From contig NC_054873.1 in the NCBI RefSeq assembly GCF_018320785.1, positions 33,260,196 to 33,324,195 of the forward strand: a stretch of 64,000 nt of DNA. Direction: 5' to 3'. This document shows positions 54,791-64,000 of this stretch, piece by piece. The stretch is from Cheilinus undulatus. Its lineage: Eukaryota > Chordata > Actinopteri > Labriformes > Labridae. Numbering within the stretch: the stretch's first letter is position 1; the number at the start of each line of letters is the position of its first letter. Below the pieces are notes generated by a model that saw nothing but the letters and a program-made list of their open reading frames with translations, made no database searches and was not told the origin of the DNA. A program made the translations under genes and the position numbers.

Positions 54791-56770
54791 TCTATATGAG
54801 CAATTTTGTTAAGGGTTTTGATACAGGAAAATCCAAAAACAATTCTTAAGGTTGAAAAAGTTATTTTTGTTCTAACTCTTGCATTACTGAAACGATTTTC
54901 TTTGAAATATGTTCCATTTTTGGAATGTTTTCAACCTCTAATTGAAGTAATTTTTAAAATCTTTTTTAATTAACAGCTGTCATAGAGGCAGCGTTTTCAC
55001 AAAGCACATTAAAAAATTGAACATAAATCAAATGCACTTTTCTATGGATTAGAATCAAAGCACAGAACTTAGTTAAATTTACATATCTAGCTAATTTCAC
55101 TTGGGATCCCTTGCCATTAAGAAAGTATCAGCTTTACTTACGGAATTTTGTTGTGTTCTCAGTGTGAGCAGAGTGAATGAATGACTTTTAAATTACACAA
55201 ACAGAGCTTTTTGCTTCAGCAGACCTGCTGGCATCTCCCCTTGGACTGTTTTCCAAGAAAAAGTACATGAATGAAAATGTGCACTCATTTAGCGGAGGGG
55301 TGCATCCCAGATGGCAGAGAGCAGGGAAATTGTGATGCATTCAGAGTTTTCACTGCCTCCTGCTCTGTTGTCTGCTTTTCAGACTATGAAGCACGGTGTC
55401 GCCCATGCCTGAAACACCTGAGATGAAGCTTGGCATTTGAAAGGAAGCAGACAATCCTCGACGAGATTAGGTTAGATGAGGATGACTGGTTACAAAGCAA
55501 CAACGTGTGCTGGCTGCTCACTGTGGCTCCGACTTCTGACAATTGGCCACACTAGAAAGAACAAACACTATGTTAGCCAGCCTGACTTATTTTATCTCCA
55601 CCTGACAACATCAAGGAGTCTTTTATTCACTGAGGGAGAATATGGAACTGTTCCCTGTGCTGTTCAGATAACTTTTGGAGATGTTGTTGTCAGTTGATAG
55701 AGAAACCACCTGGAACGCAGGTGTTAAGCATCAGTGGTGGCTCCAAGACAAACTGTTTGCTTCTCTTGTGTTGCCACTGTATCAGAGAAAGGGTTAGAGC
55801 TTTGAGTCCACTGCCAGGTCAAGCCTTCTGTCGCGACTATTTATCACAATGAAAGCAGATCACAGGGGGATGTCATACTTCAGGCAGTGAGTCTGCTGTG
55901 AGTCTTTGTGTTTTCTCTTCATCTGACCTGGATTGTACATTCAGCCTGAGCTACTTTCCCCCAAATCTCTGGCCTTGTAGTGCTGTACTGGTTTGTGAAA
56001 GTATTTCAGCATAAATCTTTTAATACGGCCAGCATGCTCTCCCATTTGGATGCTGCCCTATTTCTATTGGCTGATGGTTCAGTAACATGCGTTCAGCTAT
56101 TCCCCTCAGAGGTACTGTAGAAACATCGGAAGATCAGGTGCTCTGTTTCCTAATGTATTATGCATCGGCAAACTATCCGCTTTTCTGCAAGGTGTTTGTT
56201 ACGCCATGCAAACCAGACAAGAATTCTATAAAAGCTATCAAATCATGTTTAAGAAGGAGCTCAATTTCAATAGGGGTGGGGCAAAAAATCTGTATGAAAA
56301 TGTATTGCATGTCAGAATTTTTTGATACAATTATTGAACCACTTGTAAATAAAAAATGGTGCTCTAAATGGATTTACCTGCAAACTTGTAGTATGCCCCG
56401 TCTAGAGGTGGCCAGAACACAACACGAAAAGTGGCCATTTCACTTAATTCTCAAGCAGCCACAGGACTAACTTTCAAAGTTTTAACAAAAATATATAATT
56501 CATTTAAATACACATGAACAAACAAATAGTTAATTACCTTAGGGGACAATTCCAAGATAACAAGCAAAAGTAGTGAAGGGGAGAGATGACCAAAGAAATC
56601 AACAACTCAAGTATTTAACTTATCTCACTGGTTAAAAGCTAAGCTGCGAGATTATGTTAAGTAGACTAAGATTCCACCACAAACAAACAACATTGTATTG
56701 TATCTTATTGTACTGAATTATTCCACATAAACATATCATATTGTATTGTATCAACATATGGTGTTTGATG
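54791..56770 (+). other. brsk2: brsk2 intron 1, no feature recognised
   Basis: About 2 kb of AT-rich intron. The last 80 bases contain gtattgtat-type repeats. Confidence 0.45.
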
Positions 56771-57247
56771 TAGAGCTGGGCCAATTAATTGAAAAATGAT
56801 CAAAACCGACATTTAGAGCCTATTACCGACATAAACCTGTTGTGTCAATTATTTCAATTTTTCCCTTCTCTCTCTACTAATGCATCACCCCCTTAAAAAC
56901 AACTTCGGGCTGTGCAGTCACAGATAGGTAGCCAGGTGTTGCAAGGCATGTAGCCTACTGTTAACCTAAGAAAAGAAGTACTAGTCATGCACCCATCCCC
57001 ATCCAGTTCACTAAAACTCACTAAAACAGTTATTTTCTACTTTTTATACAACAGTATAAAAATAATTTAAGTGCTAACAAGAAATACAAGGTGTTTATTT
57101 TCTACTTTTCTTGGACTTAAAAAAAAAAAAATTTTCAGAACAAACAGAGTAAGGAGGTAGGGGTGGAATATTCATTCTTTAATCATAATCGAGGTAAAGC
57201 GTTTGATTAATCATGATTTTGATTTTTGCCATCATCACCCAGCCCTA
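56771..57247. mobile_element. hAT-like MITE (477 bp), decayed
   Basis: Left tagagctgggccaattaattg and right tcacccagccctag are inverted ends related to the element at 49593. Flanks gtttgatg and gtttaaac match at 5 of 8. It has no coding capacity. Confidence 0.65.
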
Positions 57248-57329
57248 GTTTAAACCATCATCATCTTGTATCATTAGTTTTGTATTTATTGTAAAGAAAA
57301 CACATTGCATCATCTGCATCATACTGTTT

Positions 57330-57480
57330 CACACTGTGTCAGTATTGTATCTGCATCATATTGGTGTCATGCCATAGTAGACAGTTTCGTATCATGTTGT
57401 GTTGTGTTGAGTTGTATTCTATCTTATACAGTTGTATCATATCATGTATCATATTGAATCCTATCGTGTCATGTTGGTGC
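57330..57480. repeat. ATCAT/TGTAT-type degenerate short repeat
   Basis: Interspersed tgtatc, atcat, gtcat and gttgt units, for example tcatgttgtgttgtgttgag and tatcatatcatgtatcat. A similar cluster lies at 56690-56760, so the pair flanks the hAT element at 56771-57247. Confidence 0.7.
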
Positions 57481-60191
57481 CTGTCTGTGTGCCAGGTCTT
57501 GTCTTCTGTCTTTTTGTAAAGCATCCTTGGGTCCCGTAATAGGCACTTTAAAAATGCAACCAATTACTATCGCAGCATCCTATAGTGAGTAATGAAGATA
57601 CTTCCATTCCTTTGCACTGAAGAACAATATGTTTTCTTTCCTTCCAGTAGGTTAAATATCTGAGCCACTAAATCCAATTCCACCCTGCTGTGAGGTCAGA
57701 AGCCATTATGGAGGCCTTTGTACAGAAGGAATAATCCATCAGTTGAGTGACCTTTTGGCCTTTTGCAATCCAGTGAGTGCACTTTGTAACTGTGGGAAAA
57801 TGATGTCTTTTTCAGGGGTCAAAAGAATATTTGATCTTTTATTTCATCCTCTTTCCTGTTTGTTTGCCTACTTTCCTGCTTCTCCTTTAGTATCCTTTCT
57901 TGCATCTTGTCTGTTCTCTCTGTCCTTTTTTGCACTCTTTCATGACTAATGGAACAGTTGATGGAGTGATTAAAGGAAAGAGCTATGAAGTAGGCGAAGG
58001 TTTCATCTTTTTATCCCAGATGGTTGACTTATTTTTTTAATTCATCACTAAAAGCTGCTTATTTCAGATGTTGCTGCTGCTTTGTGCTGCAGTGCGCCTG
58101 TGCATGTGTGCGTTTTTAGTGTGCGCTGCGTGTTTCCCGGGTTCTTTGTGGATAGATAACGGCGTCTGAGCGCTGTAACTCATGGGACACACACGAACAT
58201 GAGAGGCAAAGAGGAGTAGGGGGCCCGGCTCACAAAAGGACACAGTTTCTGAGTGTGAAAAAAAGAGTCACAGCAGTAAAGCATCTCTCAGGGTCACTGC
58301 ATCTATTGTCATTCAAATTGAGCACAAATATCCAAACAGACGCACTGTTGTGGCCTCACATGAGGCAAAAAAAAGAGGCATGCGCTCACACAGAGATGCA
58401 GGAATGTGCTGTGTGGCAGTATGGAGTGGATGCTGTTTAGCTCCTACAGGAATCCCAGCTCTGCCTCTGACTGCAGCAGAGCTTTGACGTCATCAGTGGA
58501 GGAAACGCAGCCACAGCGGGGACAAATGCTCATATTATGAAGCCTGAGGACACATTAAAACGCCCACACCTTCAGGACATTTGGTGGCTTGTTCATCAAC
58601 TTTTCATTTCTGTCCTCTGTTTAACCTTGCAGGAGTTCATCTGTCAGTGCTCACATTTACAGTCACATAAATATACCACTGTATAGCTAATGCATTGTTT
58701 GCTCATATATACTTTCACAGACCAGCTATGCCTTTTGTGTGAAGGCTTGTAACTGTAGCAACACAGCGACACATTTTCCTGTCTTTATTCACACGCTGAG
58801 TACATGAGTGTCGCTCTGTTGGAGTAAGTTGTAATTTTGGCCGGTCAGCTGCCATCCTCAAAGCTGTTTTGATGTTTTGTGGTGTGCATAATGAGAGCAT
58901 GAATGCATGCCAACATGTCCATTTGTCTGTGTCAGTGTCTCTACACACAAAAACTGACAACACATGCAGCCCTGATGTGTTTGCAACCACATGCGAGTGT
59001 GTCATTATGACTAGTATAACAGCTACTTTTCTCTCAGTGCACTCTGCACCTGTTTGCCTCTGATTGACATGCTGAAGTAGCTTCCTCTGGCTTTATTTTT
59101 TTATATGCACAATGCATTTTTTATGCCACTGTCATGGAAATGTAGTCGTGGGGCTTCTGGATCAAACCATGTAGACCATCACTCAAGAAGTCAGTAATGG
59201 CATTGTTTAAAGCTCATAAATGAGAACCACATCCCATTTTTCATGCAGTAGCAGAGAAAACCAACCTTCTGCCTTTAAATGAAGAATTTATTCAAATGTA
59301 TTTCTGAATATTTCCCTAGAAAACACTGTTCTTCTTGCACAAAAATGCATAAACATTGGCTAAGATTGCCTGTGTAACAAAAGCCTAAAGCCTTTCCATA
59401 CATCTGATCTTGTAATTTGTTTATTACCTCAACATATAGATCAACATCCCCTCTGTCTTCCTATTTTGTCACTATTATTCCTCTATTCTCAACCCCTCTC
59501 CCTCTGGCTCTCTTGTTTCCTCGCTTCTTGCCTAATGGAGGTATTCCCCTGCAGCCTCCTGGCCTCACACTGCCATTCTGCTCAGGTAGGGCTCATTTCA
59601 TGCACCATGATTATATCTCACTCGCAGCAATTCAGGTGCCGGATAAGCTAGAGTGTTTTGGACCTGCACAAAAGCAGGTGAAATTCAATTAAATCTTAAC
59701 ACATAGCCTACCCTCTTGCAGTCTCTACCTGCCAGTCTGCAGAGAGCATCACACATGCAGGCTGCATTAACCCCCCGATTTCATTCTATGCACCTACATT
59801 TACACAGAAATGCAGAGAAGTGTGCATGTAAAAATGCAAATCTACATGCAATATAGCAGACATTCATACATATAATATGGTTTCTTCAGTCATATCTGCA
59901 GAGACGTTTATTTAAACACCACATTAAGATGAGGCTTGTATAGTGGATGAATTGCATTGGGATATCCCTTCCCTCTTGTTTTTCTATCTTACATCCCTCC
60001 TACTGTGAGAGGAAGAAAACAAACACTTATTTGCATTAAAAACAGCGGATCATATACATAACAATTTGTGATTATGTGATCATGAGCCAGAACTGCTGTC
60101 TCTCAGCAAAGAGGGATTTCAGTGCAGGGTAGCACAACATAACATCATAAAATAACATGCAGTTTACCCAAATAGGAGGAAAGTAGATACA
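57481..60191 (+). other. brsk2: brsk2 intron 1, no feature recognised
   Basis: About 2.7 kb. No exon, RNA gene or assignable repeat. Confidence 0.45.
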
Positions 60192-60735
60192 CAGTGCTTA
60201 ACAAATTTATTAGACCACCACCCAAAGTAAGGTTTATGCCACAGCTGCATCATGAAGTGCTTTAATGCAGACTCTTTCATTTTCAGTGAGCTCTCGACGT
60301 TTTACCATTTTGAACAGGAATGAGGAATTTCAAACTGAATTCACCTTTTTAAACCCAAATTTGAGCCGGCTCACTGGACTTCTCTGAGAAGTCCAAAATT
60401 AATCAAGCATAACATTCAACCACTAAAACGATTTTTTCTGTTCAGGAATGCAAGTAAATAACTATAATTTGACATATTAATCAAGAAATAATAATGTGCT
60501 TTACTATTTTTTCGTTTTTTTTGTAAATCAGTAAATTTGAAAATTAATGGATACAATGATAATTATATTTTAGCATTAAAAATTTCATTTGGGTTAAAGA
60601 GCTTCTACATATTGGTGTATTAACCATTGCAGGAACATAAAAAATGATTTTGGTAATTACCAATGCTGTTAATTTAGGGCAGCTGTGGTATAAACCTTAC
60701 TTTGGGTGGTGGTCTAATAAATTTGTTAAGCACTG
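60192..60735. mobile_element. young MITE with 57-bp terminal inverted repeats
   Basis: The left end (60192-60248) begins cagtgcttaacaaatttatt. The right end (60679-60735) is its exact reverse complement apart from one G/A difference in 57 bases. The element is 544 bp, AT-rich inside and has no transposase. A TA follows the right end. Long near-identical inverted ends suggest a Tc1/mariner-type non-autonomous element that moved recently. Confidence 0.9.
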
Positions 60736-62949
60736 TACATTGATAACATTTCAGAAAAAAAGATTTTCTCTTTTATGTACTTCTCATATTTAGCATTGAT
60801 TGCTCATTTTATTGTGCAGTTATTAATGCAAGTATTTATTACTGCAATGCTTGAAGTAGTTAGGTATTTCATCCTATGGAAAATGTAGTTGTTTTAAGAT
60901 TGAGCAGGGGAGAAAACAATTTATAAGTTGGATTTTGTACCAAAGGATGCTTTGAGAATGGGTTTAATTATTACCTTTGTTATGTAAATAATACATGTGC
61001 TTTTAAGTGCTTCAACTCATAATTATTAACATTTTCAGTCAGCTAATTAGCTGATTTGCTGCATACAATATGAACTAAATTCTTAGAGCCCTAGGTGAAA
61101 TCCTAAGATACAATTACCTGATTAATGCTAATAGCTTATCAAAATTGCTGCTTATGAATAATCTACACAATACAAACTTTATTTTGAAAAATCTGTATTA
61201 TGCAAGGTAATTTCTTTCTTTTTTTCCTCATATGATCTATTTTCCATTTTCTACTCTTTACATTAAATGAATAAAACTGTAATAAGTAATAGATTAGTGC
61301 AGCCCAGTACTCAGTTTCTCCTTATGGGACATTTAAAGGGCATTTTTTATGGTTGATGCATGATAAAAGCATCTTTCAAAGTTTAGTCAAGCTAGGAGGG
61401 ATGCTTCACTGTCTAAACTGGGAACATTTGGCATTGGTTGGCTCATATTCATGATGCCCTGAAGCTTGTGATTGTGTCTGTACAACTGGGACTGATTTGG
61501 CTTACATGGGACCTGAATTTCTTACTCTGTCTCCACCAGTGTCATTATACTTCAACCTCCTCTATTCACTCTTTAATGAGACTTAATGAAATATTCAAAC
61601 CTTTACCTAGACGAGCTCAGTGTGGCTGTTTTTGTCAGCTGTAGCATATCTGTGAGTTTGTATGGTTATGTTTTGATCTCTCTGTCAGCTGTGACAAACA
61701 CAGCAGGGTAAGAAGCAGACAAACACAGGACTACATTTAAACACACCTGTACACAGATGTGGTTTGGGTTATTCCAGGATTTAGCATCTCATATGATGAT
61801 AAAAACAGGAAAGATCAGGCTCATTAAGCTCGACAGAGAGTTGCATGTTGGGCCTCCTTTCTTCTCAGTTCATCTCCTCTCCCTCCCTCTTTCTTTCTCT
61901 GTCTCTCCTAGACTACTACACTAAATCAAGCAGAGCCTTTAATTAAAAGACACATTTTCTCTGCCCTATAAATGTACTTTAAATAGGCCGAGCAGCCAGT
62001 GGAAAGGACACACGCTTATTTTAAGGCATTTACTGTTGACAGTATATCTAATGCAGCAAAAGGAGACTTTAACTTGAATCCTGGTGTCCTTAAATCATCC
62101 ACTTGTCTAGGACAGATAGTTAATAAACCCCCCGTCTGGTTTGACTTAAGGAACAGACCCTTCTTCCTGCCCTTGTCCCCTTTGAAGAGCTCTTTAATGA
62201 AGTACTCTTGTTCCTTTGAATCATACTGTTGTGATTTCATGTATGACAAACCCAATGTATAAATGCACAGAGATGGAAGATGAGTACAGAGAGCTCAAAC
62301 AGCCCCTCTCCTGGGGGCCGAGATATGTGTCCAGACTATGGAGTGATTCATTAGGAGGGTCCCAAGACTCACATCAGGCCTCTTCTAGTTCACACAGAGG
62401 CTCTGTGCCTGATGTGGCGCCTGCCTTTACATCTGCTCCACACTGAGCAGGCTGTGATTTCTTACTGAGAGGCTCAGAGTGGTTAAAGTGAGGAGGAGAA
62501 GGGTCCTCCATCTATCTGGTCGTAAATAAGCCTCCCTACACTAAGTGATTCCCAATCTCCTTTTGAGATCTTTAACTGCTGCATTGCTTTAACAAACAAA
62601 ATAGGCTTATACCACAACATCTTCTCGCCAAATTAGTAAAAATTAATTCAGTTAATATGTCTATAAGGAGATGTAATTTTAGTAAGAGCAGTACACATGT
62701 ATGAGACATGATATATTTGACTGATATAAATGTGTTATAGATTTGGATCATGTAAAAAATACATATTTTCTGGTTTATATATATACAGTATAGAAAGCTG
62801 GATGATTTACAATCGATTATTATTTTTGTGTGACCATTTTGCTCTCTTTTTATATTTTCAAAATAAATATTGAATTTCAAATTCAAAAATGTGTCATAAT
62901 TGTATTTTAAAAATGAACAATGACAAAAAATATAGAAGCTAATTTTTCC
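60736..62949 (+). other. brsk2: brsk2 intron 1, no feature recognised
   Basis: About 2.2 kb of mostly AT-rich DNA with no exon or assignable repeat. Confidence 0.45.
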
Positions 62950-63890
62950 CACTTAGAAGATGAGAAATGTAGTGAAAGTGAAAACTATTAGAAAGGCAGA
63001 ATTATGAGATAAAGTAAGTCAGTATCATGAGATAAAAATCAAAATGATGACAGAGAAGTTAACTTTATGACAGAAAAAGTGCAAATTAAACAATAATAGT
63101 CAAACTTTGTTAAGGTAAGCTAATTTCAAGATTCATGGCTTAAAATATGAGGTAAAGAGGTGAAATTTTTTGATTAAAAGTCAAAATTATAAGGTAAAAT
63201 CTCAAAACTATAAGAAAAAAATTCAAAATTATGGAATTAAAGTGTAAATTTTAGGATAGTTAGACATACACATGAGTTAAAATGTTAAATTCATCGGTCA
63301 GTAAGTCATCTTTATGATAGAAAGTCATAATTATACAGTGTTGAAGTTATGATGAGGTAAGTCATTATTTTCAGATGAATAAATTGAGATAATGAGAATA
63401 ATTTTGACTTCTAAATATGCCATCTCATAATTTTGACTTCTTATCTCATAATTTCAACTTTTCTACATTATTCTGACTTTTATTTCTTCATTTGGATTTA
63501 ATCTCACAGTTAACATTTTCTATCAGATTTTTATTTTTTGTAACTTAAAAAATTATTTTTTTTGTTCCATAATTTCAACTTTTATCCCATTATTCTGACT
63601 TCTAATATCATAATTTTAATCACTTATCTCATAATTTAGATTTTTAATCTCCTAATTATGACATTTGACCTCATAATTTCAACCTTTATCTCATAATTTT
63701 TCTTTCATAATTACTGCTTTTTTTTTTATCTTAGAATGGTGACTTTCTCATTGTTCTGACTTTTTATCTCATGATTTTAACTTTTATTTTCACATAATTT
63801 CCACTTTTTATCTCCTAATTTTGACTTTGCATCTCAATACTTTGACTTGTATCCCATAAATCTGTATTTCTATCTCATAATTATGTCTCT
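62950..63890. repeat. inverted degenerate minisatellite (TCATAATTTTGACTT units)
   Basis: From about 62985 to 63400 the plus strand carries loose units such as agtcaaaattataaggtaaa and agataaaaatcaaaatgatg. From about 63400 to 63890 it carries the reverse complement, such as atctcataattttgacttct. The period is roughly 20 to 24 bases with heavy divergence. The two halves form a long imperfect palindrome centred near 63400. Confidence 0.8.
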
Positions 63891-64000
63891 CTATTTGGGG
63901 CTGACTGATTACTGATGCTGATATTTGGCAGTTAGCTGATTAGCAGTATTAGCATTATATTCTCCCCATTATTGATGAAGTAAATTAATTCAAAGGTGCC

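Noticed and set aside
57339..57563. 74-codon minus-strand frame rich in His, Asp and Met
   Set aside because: Produced by the ATCAT-type short repeat.
62985..63890. CRISPR-like regularly spaced repeats
   Set aside because: Units are degenerate, unspaced and AT-rich, in a vertebrate intron with no cas genes.

Overview
The window is vertebrate nuclear DNA, most likely from a ray-finned (teleost) fish. It has short coding exons with GT/AG introns, low coding density and TATA or CpG-type promoters. Its repeats are fish-type: hAT-like MITEs, decayed Tc1-like transposons, a Rex3/RTE-like LINE ending in a tetranucleotide tail, and long degenerate minisatellites. Three protein genes can be supported. 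No bacterial, viral or CRISPR-like system is visible.

Region 1 (1-9047): tsg101, plus strand. Exons 2 to 10 lie at 1622-6026; the initiating exon is left of the window. They encode the ESCRT-I subunit TSG101: UEV domain, proline-rich linker, coiled coil and C-terminal steadiness box. A 3' UTR probably runs to about 7850.

Region 2 (9048-17530): ldha, minus strand, complete. Seven coding exons (15601 down to 9146) total 1002 nt and encode a 333-residue L-lactate dehydrogenase A chain. A non-coding first exon ends at 17332. The TATA-type promoter carries a cluster of hypoxia-response (HIF) cores. tsg101 and ldha converge tail to tail, the arrangement I recall for mammalian TSG101 and LDHA. Two MITEs sit in ldha intron 2.

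Region 3 (17530-42830): about 25 kb with no recognisable gene. It holds transposon remnants (LINE at 20.5-21.7 kb, Tc1-like at 29.2 and 41.2 kb), microsatellites, a GCTA-rich repeat field (26.7-27.4 kb), a G-poor degenerate minisatellite (37.7-38.75 kb) and CTCF-like motifs.

Region 4 (42830-64000): CpG-rich promoter, 5' UTR and first coding exon (43182-43275) of brsk2, a brain-enriched serine/threonine kinase. Everything to the window end is its first intron (at least 20.7 kb), with nested hAT elements, a young MITE with 57-bp inverted repeats (60192-60735) and a minisatellite that flips orientation near 63.4 kb.

The genes act in separate processes: endosomal sorting and cytokinesis, glycolysis, and neuronal polarity. 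The most distinctive points are a five-copy MITE family, one copy of which carries an in-phase start codon plus splice donor ahead of tsg101 exon 2; an X-box/CRE pair in ldha intron 1; divergent CTCF-like sites between the ldha and brsk2 domains; and the inverted minisatellite.
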